From Gammaproteobacteria bacterium (GTDB lineage Bacteria; Pseudomonadota; Gammaproteobacteria; Steroidobacterales; Steroidobacteraceae): DNA of 41,109 nucleotides. This document shows, one piece after another, positions 30,403-39,262 of this stretch. How positions within the stretch are numbered: position 1 is the first letter of the stretch; each line of letters starts with the position of its first letter. The DNA lies in NCBI GenBank assembly GCA_003137095.1, contig PLET01000019.1, positions 90,083-131,191 of the forward strand, written 5' to 3'. The notes beneath the pieces are model-generated. The model was given only the letters and a program-made list of their open reading frames with translations. It made no database searches and had not been told where the DNA came from. The position numbers and the translations under genes were made by a program.

Positions 30403-32004
30403 TCAGCCGGCGATCTTGCCGTTGACCAGCCCGGCCAGAGGTTGAAACGCGGTCAGCACATCCTGGGCAGACGCGCCGCCCAGCGTGTTGTTCACATTCG
30501 GTGCGGGATACAGCGTGCTGAAGTTCCCCTGGGTGCCGTGCAACGCCATGTAGTTGAGGACCACGGTCTGCACCAGGTTGAATACGTTATTGGCGGCCGC
30601 GCTTCCCGTCGTGTTGACCGAACCGTCCGGATCGAAGTACCCGAGTTGCAGGCTCAGCTCCGGATTGCTCTGCACCGGCTGCGGCTTGCCGGCCGGATTG
30701 AACACCAGGAAGTACGAGGCGGCCACGTTCGAGTTATCCGCGGTCCACACGCCCTTGCCGCGTCCGGCCGCCGACGTGTCGATCATGCCGTTGCTGGCGA
30801 GCGAGCCGTCGCTGAACACGTAGATCATGACCGGCTTGCCGCGGCGGGCGGCGAACTCGAGCACGGCGCCGATGCAGGTGCCGAGGCTGAAATCGCGGGT
30901 CTCGCCGGTGGCCCGCTCGCCGGTGTGGTAGTCGAAGCCGTCCATCTCGATCGTGCCGGCGGCGGCATTGCCCTCGATGACCAGCTTCATGATGGCGGCG
31001 GTCTTTTGATAATCGGCATTGCCGGTGTATTCGGCGGTGGTGAAGATGCCGCCCGGCCCGACGATGTCCGGATCGAGATCCGGATTCACGGCCGACGGGC
31101 TGTTGTACTTGTCGATGACATAGGCCGCCTTGGTGTAGCTGCAAGTCTGCAGCTGCTTGGCGGCGGCGTCCGCCGTGGGATCGGCGTAGGCCTGCACCTG
31201 CGGGTATTTGGCGTCGCTGATCCGCTTCATCGATTCCATCACCTGCGTGACGTCGTCGGGATTCGGCAGCAGGGTGCTCAGCTGGCCGGTGTTGACGAGA
31301 CCCGTGCAATCGCTCGAATCCGCCACCTTGGTCGGCTGGGCGCTGGCGACGATCATGGTGGTCGGAGCGAGCGAATTGCCGCCGGAGACCGAGGCCTCGG
31401 ATCCGATCAGATCGAGCAGCGCGCCGCGGGCACCCACCTGCCAGATGCCGTACATCGGATTGTGCGGATTAACATTGGAGTCGTTCTGCGACAGCGCCGG
31501 GATCACCGTGCCGCTGGTGTTGGCCATGGCCATGGCGCCGGTACGGGTCTTCATGCCGCGCAAGTGCGCGCTGTCGGAGTGAAAACGCAGGCCGAAGGTG
31601 CTGTCGACGAAGCTGCCCGAGGCGCTCGCGCTCGGAATCATCGTGCCGGGCAGGCCCAGCTTGTTGTAGCCCGCGGTGGTCAGAAAATCCAGCTGGCCGC
31701 CGGGGCCGCCCACCAGCACATTGGAACCGGCGATGTTGCCGCCGCCCGCCAGATCGAAGCAGATGAAGGGAATCAGCCCGGCGCCGAGCGTGATGCCGCA
31801 GGGCGCGAGCAGCGCCGAGATGTCGCCGGCCAGCGCGGCCCGCGCCTTGCGCGGCGTCAGCAGGCCGAACAGCGAGGGTGCAAGCACGGTGGCGGCGCCG
31901 GTCATGAAACTTTGCGCCACGAATTCACGGCGCGTCCGCGGCCGCGAATGGTCCTCGTGCCGCAGGGGTTCGTGCAATCCAAGGCCTTTGCGAATCTTGC
32001 CCAT
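30403..32004 (-). CDS. Tat-exported DUF1501-like protein
   Basis: A 533-residue protein with a twin-arginine signal, T24-R-R-E-F28, then a hydrophobic stretch and cleavage-type ARA near residue 56. The body is Gly/Ala/Ser/Asn-rich. The stretches GFDYHTGERATGETRDFSLG and AVLEFAARRGKPVMIYVFSDG resemble DUF1501, an alkaline-phosphatase-superfamily group often encoded with secreted cytochrome-type proteins. Tat export implies folding, perhaps with metal, before transport. It follows the LamG gene after 24 bases. The DUF1501 assignment is from memory and moderate; the exact function is unknown. Confidence 0.78.
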   Translation of the reverse strand: MGKIRKGLGLHEPLRHEDHSRPRTRREFVAQSFMTGAATVLAPSLFGLLTPRKARAALAGDISALLAPCGITLGAGLIPFICFDLAGGGNIAGSNVLVGGPGGQLDFLTTAGYNKLGLPGTMIPSASASGSFVDSTFGLRFHSDSAHLRGMKTRTGAMAMANTSGTVIPALSQNDSNVNPHNPMYGIWQVGARGALLDLIGSEASVSGGNSLAPTTMIVASAQPTKVADSSDCTGLVNTGQLSTLLPNPDDVTQVMESMKRISDAKYPQVQAYADPTADAAAKQLQTCSYTKAAYVIDKYNSPSAVNPDLDPDIVGPGGIFTTAEYTGNADYQKTAAIMKLVIEGNAAAGTIEMDGFDYHTGERATGETRDFSLGTCIGAVLEFAARRGKPVMIYVFSDGSLASNGMIDTSAAGRGKGVWTADNSNVAASYFLVFNPAGKPQPVQSNPELSLQLGYFDPDGSVNTTGSAAANNVFNLVQTVVLNYMALHGTQGNFSTLYPAPNVNNTLGGASAQDVLTAFQPLAGLVNGKIAG

Positions 32005-32028
32005 TAAATAACGCTCCGATTCCTGACT

Positions 32029-34473
32029 TTAGTTGATCAGCATGTCGGCGCTGCCGAAGGCCGCCGCACAGGCGGCGCTGGTCACCGCCAGCACGCGCGC
32101 CGTGGAAGTGCACGGGCTGGCGCCGCTGCACAGATTGCCGATCAGGCTGTTGAGTTCGCCGGTGACGGTCGAGGCCGCCGGCTGGCTGTTGAGGCCCGTT
32201 CCGAGCACGCGCGCCGCGAGCGCGCTGGTGACGGAATTGATGCCGGCCTGGGTCGAGAACAGCGTGCTGCTGAAGGTGACGCCGGGGAATACCTGCGCCT
32301 GCAGCGTCGGGGTGTTGATCATGACGTTGCAGTACTGGATCGCCAGCTGCGCGATGCCCACCTGATTCGACGAGAGAAATCCTTCGAAGGTGGGATCCGA
32401 GGGCAGCTGCTGCTGCACCGTCTGATAGGTCTGGCTCACCGCCGATTGGCTGGTCGGCACGCCGGTGAGCGCCGACAGGCTCGAGTTGATCTGGGCGAAG
32501 GTGCGCACGCCGATGGCGGAGACCGGCGCGAGATCCGTCGGGGCGGATGCCACCGGCGTCGGCTCCACCACCACATTGGTCTGGCTGCCGAGCTGGTCGA
32601 AGCTCAGGAAGAATTGATCGGTTGCCGGATTTTGCAGTGCGATCACCGTCCCGATGGGCGACAACAGCTCGCCGCGCGAGGTGTAGTTTGCCGACGTCAC
32701 GGTGGTGTTGAGCGGGATGTAGGCCTGGCCCACGGTCGGGATGGTGCCATTGAGGCCGATGCGCATGCCGCTGACCGTGATGCCGTTGGGCGTGACGGTC
32801 GGATCCAGCGAGATGAACGTCGGCTGCGCGAACAGGTAGCTGTAGCTGTCGTATTGGCTGACGGTGAACATCACGTACGCCTGGGAGACGCCGGTGACGG
32901 ACGCCACATTGAACAGCATGTAGTAGCTCTGGCCCACGCCGGCATTGAAATTCTGCAATACCTGCGCCGGGGTCAGCGCACGGTTGTGGATGGCGACGAA
33001 CTTGATCAGCCCGGTCCATGAGCGGTCGCCGGAGACCTCATTGCCGAGCACCAGCGCGAAGCTGTCGTCCCAATTGCTGATGGTGGTGCTGCCCTTCTGC
33101 GGATCGATGACGCCCGTTGATACGCCGTTCACGTAGATCTGGCGGCCGTTGATCGGATCGTAGGTGAGCACCACGTGCTGCAGTGCCGCCTGCAGATCGA
33201 GCGCCGCGTCGGGGGTCTTGAGCTGCGGCATGCCGTTCAGATCCGATGCGGAACTGCGCAGCATGAAGTCGTAATCCTGATTGGTCTGGCCGAGGGTGAA
33301 ATTGCGGGTCGAGTCGCCGCCCGAATAGCTGACCATGTACGAATTGTCGACTGCGACGCTCGCCGGCGCGACCCACGCCTCGACGGAGAATTCGCCGGTC
33401 GCTTCGATCAGGTCGTGAATCTTCTTGCTGGCCGCGGTCGATGCCTGCGCCTTGCCGCCGGCGGCGACGTTGATGCCCCAGCCGCCCGCCCAGGTCACGG
33501 GACCCGAAAGGGTCATGTCGGCGCCCGGATCGACGCCGCTGGTGTCGAAGGCCGTGGCGCCCGAGCCGGTCTGGAATTCGTATTTGGCGATCGCGTTCGC
33601 GTCGAATCGATTCGCGCCGCTCGCCACGATCCCGTTGGACAGGTTCAGCGCCTTGCTGATGATGAGCGAGGGATCGACGCTGGTCAGCGGCACCATCGCG
33701 GCGAACGCCTGTATCGCGGCGAGCATGGCGGCGGCGTCGTTGGCGCAGATGTCCCAGCAATTGTGGGACTCGGTACCGAGCCGCACCACGAAGCGCGAAT
33801 CCGGCGGATTGTTCAGGTCCATCTTCGGCAGCGCCGCCTGATACGCCTGATTGACGTCGCTCGAGGCGAAGTACGGCGACTGCGGAACCGCGGCGTTCGG
33901 GGAGTGGCAGCGGGAACAATACCGGGTCAACAGCGGATACACCGTCTGCTGGAAATCGGTCGGATCGGCGGGGAAATTCTTGCTCTGCCCGACCGACTGG
34001 ATGGTCGGGGCGGTGAGCTGCACCTGGGTGCCCGTGCCGGCGGAGGCGCCCGCCCAGTTGCTGATCCAGGTGGTGAGTATCGCCGCGCAGGCGCTGTTGT
34101 CCGTCAGCCAGCAGTTGTGGCCGCCCGCCACCTTCACCACCACCATCGACTGCCCCGGATTGGTCAGATCCACGACGGTGTTGGCCTGGGCGTAGGCGAG
34201 ATTCACATCGTCGCTGCGCGCGAAATTCGGCAGCTGGGCCGGACTGGTCGCGTTGTGGCACTGGCCGCACCGATTGGCCACCCGCACGTTGTTCCAGAAA
34301 TTGACCGCAAAGGCCTGCACGTCCGCGGTCGCCGGCGCCGGTCCGGTATAGGCATCCGCCGAACTGGTCGGCGCGGCCGCGGGCGTGGCCGTGGTCGGGG
34401 CACCGCTGCCGCCGCAGGCGCTGAGTGCGAACGCCGCCGCGAGCGCGAGGCCGGTCGTGCGAGTGACATTCAT
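32029..34473 (-). CDS. LamG-domain lipoprotein with two duplicated haem c modules
   Basis: An 814-residue lipoprotein (lipobox L17-S-A-C20). Two similar modules follow: about 58-135 with CGQCH (69-73) and HNCW (119-122), and about 176-255 with CSRCH (186-190) and HNCW (237-240). Each CxxCH should bind haem c. A LamG/concanavalin-like domain lies at about 290-500 (GEFSVEAWVAP, HVVLTYDPINGRQIYVNG, FVAIHNRALTPAQVLQNF). A long C-terminal region rich in Thr/Ser/Gln follows, ending with two Cys pairs. The ATG at 34473 is 2 bases after the upstream cytochrome stop. It probably sits on the outer membrane or cell surface. Confidence 0.87.
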   Translation of the reverse strand: MNVTRTTGLALAAAFALSACGGSGAPTTATPAAAPTSSADAYTGPAPATADVQAFAVNFWNNVRVANRCGQCHNATSPAQLPNFARSDDVNLAYAQANTVVDLTNPGQSMVVVKVAGGHNCWLTDNSACAAILTTWISNWAGASAGTGTQVQLTAPTIQSVGQSKNFPADPTDFQQTVYPLLTRYCSRCHSPNAAVPQSPYFASSDVNQAYQAALPKMDLNNPPDSRFVVRLGTESHNCWDICANDAAAMLAAIQAFAAMVPLTSVDPSLIISKALNLSNGIVASGANRFDANAIAKYEFQTGSGATAFDTSGVDPGADMTLSGPVTWAGGWGINVAAGGKAQASTAASKKIHDLIEATGEFSVEAWVAPASVAVDNSYMVSYSGGDSTRNFTLGQTNQDYDFMLRSSASDLNGMPQLKTPDAALDLQAALQHVVLTYDPINGRQIYVNGVSTGVIDPQKGSTTISNWDDSFALVLGNEVSGDRSWTGLIKFVAIHNRALTPAQVLQNFNAGVGQSYYMLFNVASVTGVSQAYVMFTVSQYDSYSYLFAQPTFISLDPTVTPNGITVSGMRIGLNGTIPTVGQAYIPLNTTVTSANYTSRGELLSPIGTVIALQNPATDQFFLSFDQLGSQTNVVVEPTPVASAPTDLAPVSAIGVRTFAQINSSLSALTGVPTSQSAVSQTYQTVQQQLPSDPTFEGFLSSNQVGIAQLAIQYCNVMINTPTLQAQVFPGVTFSSTLFSTQAGINSVTSALAARVLGTGLNSQPAASTVTGELNSLIGNLCSGASPCTSTARVLAVTSAACAAAFGSADMLIN

Positions 34474-34475
34474 GC

Positions 34476-35693
34476 TCAATTCCCCATGCAGTAAACAGCG
34501 GCTTCGGCGAACACCTGCTGCAGCGAATAGTTGTGCGCCTTGAAGGAGGCGATCATCGAGCTGACCTGCGTGCGGTCGGCCGAATTGCTGGGCGCACGGA
34601 AGCAGACGTCCTTGAACACCCGCTGCACCTGGCAGCCCGCGAATGCGGCGCTGTTCTCCAGCTCGGTGCCCAGCGCCTTTGCGCCCTCTCCGCTGCCGGT
34701 CTGGGTCGGGTCCCAGCCGAGCAATTGGTTGGGACCGGTGCGCCAGCGGTTGTCCCAGTGGTCGTCCGGCGTCGAGTAGCCCAGCGGGAAGTTCGTCGCG
34801 TTGATGTGGTACTTGGGCTGGACCTGTCCTGCGGTGTAGACGATCTGCAGCGCAGTCGGGTCGAAGTTGTAATACGCGAACGCCTGCGCCATGGGATCCA
34901 TTCCGCTGTGGCATCCGATGCAATTGTTCAGGAACAGCCGGCTGTCCCCGCCGGGGCTGCGCGTGACGTCCTGGCGGATCCGGTCCGGCGGCCGCGTCGT
35001 GTCCATGATGGTCTGCAGATCGCTGCACAGATGGTTCATCATCGTGAAGCGGAACATCGCGCGGTTCGTGCCGGCGATGAAGAAGGCGGACGCGGCACCG
35101 CGGGTGGTGATGACGCCGGCAGTGGCGGCGGCCGGGACTCCCGTGACCGCCGATTGCGTGCTCGCAACCAAGTGTGCCTTCAGATCGATGCTGTTGTCGT
35201 CAAGCGCCTGATACAGATTATTGTTTGCGGGGGAATACGCCGGCACGCCCGCAGCAGAATCGGCGATGTACACCAGATCGGCGCTCAACAGGGTGTTGAA
35301 CGGCACGTTGTCGCGCACCATGCCGACCACGGTGGCGGTGTAGTCATTGAGCGGGGCAAACACCGTTTGGGCGCGATTGGTCCACGGCGTCGCCAGATTG
35401 CGGATGGTGTTGTTGTAGAACGCCGGATCGCTCATTGCGACGTAGGCGGCGCTGATCGGGTCCGTTGCGGTCATCTGCGTGAGCGCCGCATCCGAGGCCG
35501 GCACGCCGGCGATGCGATCGTAGATCCTCTTCGCCTGATCGCGCGTGGGATTGGCCGGAATGGATTGCGCGTGCGCCGGCGTGCAAAGCAGTGCGAACGC
35601 GGCGGCCGCGATCGCGGCGCGCCCAGGCGCGGACGGCGGCTTCATCGGGCCGCATCCGGCTGCGTTTTTCGGGGCGTTCGTGCCATTGTTCAT
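34476..35693 (-). CDS. Exported DUF1588-like c-type cytochrome protein
   Basis: A 405-residue protein with one haem site, C258-I-G-C261-H262, in LNNCIGCHSGMDPMAQAFAYYNFD. The preceding TAGVITTRGAASAFF and MMNHLCSDLQ, and the spacing to the haem motif, recall DUF1588, a domain of planctomycete-type secreted cytochromes. The initiator is uncertain: the ATG at 35693 gives an unusually long signal n-region, an upstream GTG lies at 35705, and an ATG at 35645 would give a compact signal ending TPAHA. First gene of the minus-strand cytochrome operon, divergent from the HzsA-related gene. Confidence 0.8.
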   Translation of the reverse strand: MNNGTNAPKNAAGCGPMKPPSAPGRAAIAAAAFALLCTPAHAQSIPANPTRDQAKRIYDRIAGVPASDAALTQMTATDPISAAYVAMSDPAFYNNTIRNLATPWTNRAQTVFAPLNDYTATVVGMVRDNVPFNTLLSADLVYIADSAAGVPAYSPANNNLYQALDDNSIDLKAHLVASTQSAVTGVPAAATAGVITTRGAASAFFIAGTNRAMFRFTMMNHLCSDLQTIMDTTRPPDRIRQDVTRSPGGDSRLFLNNCIGCHSGMDPMAQAFAYYNFDPTALQIVYTAGQVQPKYHINATNFPLGYSTPDDHWDNRWRTGPNQLLGWDPTQTGSGEGAKALGTELENSAAFAGCQVQRVFKDVCFRAPSNSADRTQVSSMIASFKAHNYSLQQVFAEAAVYCMGN

Positions 35694-35835
35694 ATGCACA
35701 TCCACTCTGCGTGTTTTGTGGCGAAGTGGGGCGCAATATACGCAAGGAGAAAGGCGCGGCGGAATGTCTCATCCGCCCGACGTCGGTGATTCGCGACATT
35801 ACCTGCGATGCGCGCGCGCTATAATCTGCGCTCCG
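35694..35835. promoter_or_regulatory. Divergent control region between the two redox operons
   Basis: A 142-base region that must carry promoters for both the cytochrome operon (minus) and the HzsA-related operon (plus). It is slightly richer in A and T near 35720-35760. Apart from the plus-strand TATAAT listed separately, I see no clear operator palindrome. Confidence 0.5.
35820..35825 (+). promoter_or_regulatory. Consensus -10 hexamer close to the HzsA-related start codon
   Basis: A perfect TATAAT ends 10 bases before the ATG at 35836. A -35-like GCGACA lies at 35794-35799, with a long 20-base spacer. Transcription would start at about 35832-35836, so the mRNA would have almost no leader, and no Shine-Dalgarno sequence is present. 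Confidence 0.5.
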
Positions 35836-38523
35836 ATGAACATCTTGGCGCCCTGTCGACTCCGTCACATTTTGCCCACGTTGGGGCTTGCGCTCGCCGC
35901 GCTTGCGGTGGGCGGCTGCAGCAGCGCCACCAGCGGCCATGCGCCCGGTGTCGCGGGCGGCGAGACGCCGATTGCCGGTCTTACGACCTTTCCGATGGCC
36001 TATGTGAAGCGGCCGGTGCCGGCCGCGGACATCGACGCGCGCGATCTGATCACCTCCACCGCCGGCGGCGATCTGTACGTGCGCGACCAGGCAAGCGCCG
36101 CCGGGGTCGAGATCAACGTCACGAAATCGATCACCAAGGGCATGGGGGATGTGAAGGATCTGGACGTTTCACCGGACGGCACCAAACTCGTGTTCTCGCT
36201 GCGCCTGCCGCTGCTGCCGAACGTGACGGCCGACAAGCAGCCAACCTGGCTGATCTATCAATACGACGCCGTTGCGCAAACCGTGACGCAGCTCACGAAT
36301 GACTCGGTCACCACGGGCCACGATATCGGTCCGCATTATCTGCCGGACGGTCGCATCGTGTTCGCCTCGACCCGGCAGACGACCACCCAGGCGGTGCTGC
36401 TCGACGAGGGTCGTCCGCAATACCCCGCGCAGACCGATGTCGCGGCGGACACCCAGGGCAACAAACAACCGATTTTTCTGCTGCACGTCATGAACGGCGA
36501 CGGCACCAACATCCATCAGATCAGCTTCAATTCGGATCACGATTTCGCGCCGTCCGTGCTCAACAACGGCCAGATCGTGTTCTCGCGCTGGGAGATCGTG
36601 AACGGCGTCAGTCAGATCAGCCTGTACCGCACCAATCCGGACGGCACCGGCCTCGAACTCTATTATGGCGCCAACAGCCACGCGACCGGCGCCAACCTCG
36701 CGGGAACCAACGACACCGTCATCGAGTTCCTGAATGCACGGCAGCGCCCGAACGGTGCGCTGCTCGCGATCGCACGGCCTTTTCTCGGCACCCAGCAGGG
36801 CGGGGACATCCTCAGCATCAACGCGCAGGCCTTCGTCGAATACAACCAAACCACGCTCGCCGCCGCCGGCACGGCCGGCCCGGGTCAGGCGAGCGCCACC
36901 GTGCTCGGCGTCACCACCGATCCGAACCTGCCGTCGCCGGGCGGGCGCTTTGCCTCGGTCAATCCGCTCTACGACGGCACCAATCGCATGCTGGTCAGTT
37001 GGGCCCCCTGCCTGGTGCTCAATTCGAACTCCACCACCAGCATCTGCAATTCCGGCAACACCGGCGGCGCGAACGTGCAGTCCGCCCCGCCCCAGTACAC
37101 GATCTGGGTCTACGACTTCGACAGCAGCACGCTGACGCCGGTCCTCAGCGCGCAATCGGGCATGATGATCGTGGATCCGGTCATTTTGCAGGCGCGCGCT
37201 CCGGTGCCGACCTTCATCCCGGATACGGTGCCGGCGGGGGCGGCGCAAACCCTCGCCGATAACGACCTCGGCCTGCTGGTGATCCGCAGCGTGTACGACT
37301 TCGACGGCACCGACACCGCCGTTCCCGACATCGCCGCGGTTGCGGATCCGAAGCTGACCACCGCCGATCAGCGGCCTTATCGCTTCGTCAGGATTCACAA
37401 ACCGGTCGAGATCCCGGATCGGACGGTGCGCAAGATCAACGCCTCGGCTTTCGGCCCCGCCGGCCTGGGTATGCGTGAAATACTCGAGTACGCCCCGGTG
37501 CAGCCGGACGGCTCGATCCAGATACAGGTGCCCGCCAATGTGCCGTTTACCGTCGAGGTGCTCGACAAGAATGCCCGGCGCACGGGCGCACTGCACACCA
37601 GCTGGATGCAGGTCATGCCCGGCGAAACGCGCACCTGCAATGGCTGTCACGCCGCCAATGTCCCGCACAGCACCACTCCATCGCACGGACGCACTGGCTT
37701 GACCGCCTCGGTCAATCCCGGTGCCGCGACCACCGGGGTGCCGTTCCCGGATACGCTCGCCGCGCTCTCGCCCGACGCCGGCGAGATCATGGCCCAGACG
37801 CTCGCCCGCATCAGCTGCCATACCGCCGCGAACTGCTCGGAGGTGCCGAGCGCGAACGTGATCTATACCGACGTGTGGACCGATCCGGTGGCCGCCGGCC
37901 GGGGCCCCTTCCCGAGCATCATGGACCTGTATTCCGATCTGCTGACCACGGCGCCCATCAATGCGAATTGCCTGCCGGCGTGGGGCGCGATCTGCCGCAT
38001 CAACATCGACTATCCGCTGCACATCCAGCTGCTGTGGAACCTGCCGCGCCAGACCATCGCCGGCGGCGTGGTCACCTCGGATCACACCTGCGTGCTGTGC
38101 CACAATACCCAAAATGCCACCAATGCCGCGCAAGTACCGGCCGGACAGCTCGATTTGACCGATGGGCAATCGAGCGACGATCCGACCGTCGTGACCTCTT
38201 ATCGGCAACTCCTGTTCCCTCACAACGAACAGCAGCTTAATATGGGTGGATTGCAAGACGTGCTGGTGCCGGCTCCCGGCCCGCCGGATGCCAACGGCAA
38301 CCCGACCACCATTCTGGTGCCAGTTGCGCTGGCTCCGCCGATGGTGGCCGGCAGCGCCAGCGCGTCGTCGACTTTCTTGAGGATCTTTGACGGCAGCTAT
38401 CAGGACCCGGTTCTCGACCACACGGGCTTTTTATCGCCAGCGGAGTTGCGGTTGATCGCTGAATGGCTAGACATTGGCGCCCAGTACTATAACGATCCCT
38501 TCGTCGCACCCGCAGCGAACTGA
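35836..38523 (+). CDS. HzsA-related beta-propeller multihaem lipoprotein
   Basis: An 895-residue lipoprotein (lipobox V25-G-G-C28). The N-terminal half has PD40/WD40-like propeller blades such as DVSPDGTKLVFS, PHYLPDGRIVFAST and NNGQIVFSRWE. The C-terminal half has IPDRTVRKINASAFGPAGLG, typical of proteins related to the hydrazine synthase alpha subunit. Haem c sites are CNGCH (601-605) and CVLCH (752-756); an extra SCHTAANC lacks the CxxCH form. True hydrazine synthase is not implied because no HzsB or HzsC gene is present. The frame is open to 35545, but the lipobox and promoter favour the ATG at 35836. Four bases separate it from the SH3-barrel gene, so it heads the plus-strand operon. Confidence 0.82.
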   Translation: MNILAPCRLRHILPTLGLALAALAVGGCSSATSGHAPGVAGGETPIAGLTTFPMAYVKRPVPAADIDARDLITSTAGGDLYVRDQASAAGVEINVTKSITKGMGDVKDLDVSPDGTKLVFSLRLPLLPNVTADKQPTWLIYQYDAVAQTVTQLTNDSVTTGHDIGPHYLPDGRIVFASTRQTTTQAVLLDEGRPQYPAQTDVAADTQGNKQPIFLLHVMNGDGTNIHQISFNSDHDFAPSVLNNGQIVFSRWEIVNGVSQISLYRTNPDGTGLELYYGANSHATGANLAGTNDTVIEFLNARQRPNGALLAIARPFLGTQQGGDILSINAQAFVEYNQTTLAAAGTAGPGQASATVLGVTTDPNLPSPGGRFASVNPLYDGTNRMLVSWAPCLVLNSNSTTSICNSGNTGGANVQSAPPQYTIWVYDFDSSTLTPVLSAQSGMMIVDPVILQARAPVPTFIPDTVPAGAAQTLADNDLGLLVIRSVYDFDGTDTAVPDIAAVADPKLTTADQRPYRFVRIHKPVEIPDRTVRKINASAFGPAGLGMREILEYAPVQPDGSIQIQVPANVPFTVEVLDKNARRTGALHTSWMQVMPGETRTCNGCHAANVPHSTTPSHGRTGLTASVNPGAATTGVPFPDTLAALSPDAGEIMAQTLARISCHTAANCSEVPSANVIYTDVWTDPVAAGRGPFPSIMDLYSDLLTTAPINANCLPAWGAICRINIDYPLHIQLLWNLPRQTIAGGVVTSDHTCVLCHNTQNATNAAQVPAGQLDLTDGQSSDDPTVVTSYRQLLFPHNEQQLNMGGLQDVLVPAPGPPDANGNPTTILVPVALAPPMVAGSASASSTFLRIFDGSYQDPVLDHTGFLSPAELRLIAEWLDIGAQYYNDPFVAPAAN

Positions 38524-38527
38524 GCTG

Positions 38528-39262
38528 ATGTTGCGTCTGCTCCCGCTGCTGCTGTTGCTGCAGGCGTTCATTGTCGTAACGGCGAATGCCAGGGAGCCCG
38601 GCCTTGAGCTCGTCGTCACGGCGCCCTACCTCGAGATGCACACCGGACCGGGACGCGGCTATCCGGTGTTCTACGTCGTCGGCCGTGGCGAAACCGTCAC
38701 CGTCTTGTTCAGCCGCACCGATTGGTACAAGGTGCGCGCGCCCCGCGGCCAGGAAGGCTGGGCGCGGCGCGAGGAGTTGGCGCTCACCCGGCTCGCCTCG
38801 GGGGAACCTGCGCCGATTCCGCCCTATCCGGACTTCTCCACCCACCGCTGGGAGATCGGCGCGGGCTACGGCGTCTTCAACCGCCAGAATCTGGTCACCG
38901 GTTACGCCGACTACGGCATCACCGACAGCCTGGATGCCGAATTTGTCCTGCAACAGGCCCTCGGCACCATCGACAACCGCTATGTCGGCACCATCGGGCT
39001 GCGGCATACTTTCATGCCGGAGTGGAAGTGGTTCTCGCCGACCGTCGGGCTCGGCGGCGGCTATCAATACATCGACGACAAGGTGCCGCCCGCGCCGCTC
39101 GAGCGCACCGATCAGCTGGCCTATGTCTCGCTCGGCGCACGCGGTTTCATCACCCGCCGGTTCATGTGGCGATTCGACTGGCGCAGTTACGTGGTATTCA
39201 CCAAGCAAAACTCCAATGAGGAGCCGGAAGAATGGAAATTCGCCTTAGCAGTGTTCTTTTAG
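38528..39262 (+). CDS. SH3 domain plus predicted outer-membrane beta-barrel
   Basis: A 244-residue protein with a Sec signal (about 1-21), a bacterial SH3 domain (about 27-87, LEMHTGPGRGYPVFYVVGRGE and WYKVRAPRGQEGWARREEL) and a barrel-like C-terminal part (about 100-244) of alternating polar and hydrophobic strands. It ends ALAVFF, a terminal-Phe signal for outer-membrane assembly. SH3b domains often bind peptidoglycan, so it could tie the outer membrane to the wall. The ATG at 38528 is chosen because it gives the signal peptide. It resembles the myxobacterial-type outer-membrane barrel family (TIGR04565), from memory. Confidence 0.8.
   Translation: MLRLLPLLLLLQAFIVVTANAREPGLELVVTAPYLEMHTGPGRGYPVFYVVGRGETVTVLFSRTDWYKVRAPRGQEGWARREELALTRLASGEPAPIPPYPDFSTHRWEIGAGYGVFNRQNLVTGYADYGITDSLDAEFVLQQALGTIDNRYVGTIGLRHTFMPEWKWFSPTVGLGGGYQYIDDKVPPAPLERTDQLAYVSLGARGFITRRFMWRFDWRSYVVFTKQNSNEEPEEWKFALAVFF
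39219..39223 (+). promoter_or_regulatory. Ribosome binding site inside the upstream gene
   Basis: AGGAG lies 8 bases before the ATG at 39232, inside the last part of the SH3-barrel gene. It supports a real 31-base overlap of the two reading frames. Confidence 0.6.

Noticed and set aside
36169..38421. 750-codon minus-strand frame opposite the HzsA-related gene
   Set aside because: The plus strand carries lipobox, propeller and CxxCH motifs; the minus frame has none.
35836..38523. Evidence for anammox-type hydrazine synthesis
   Set aside because: Only an HzsA-related protein is present, without HzsB, HzsC or other anammox genes; the family is wider than hydrazine synthase.
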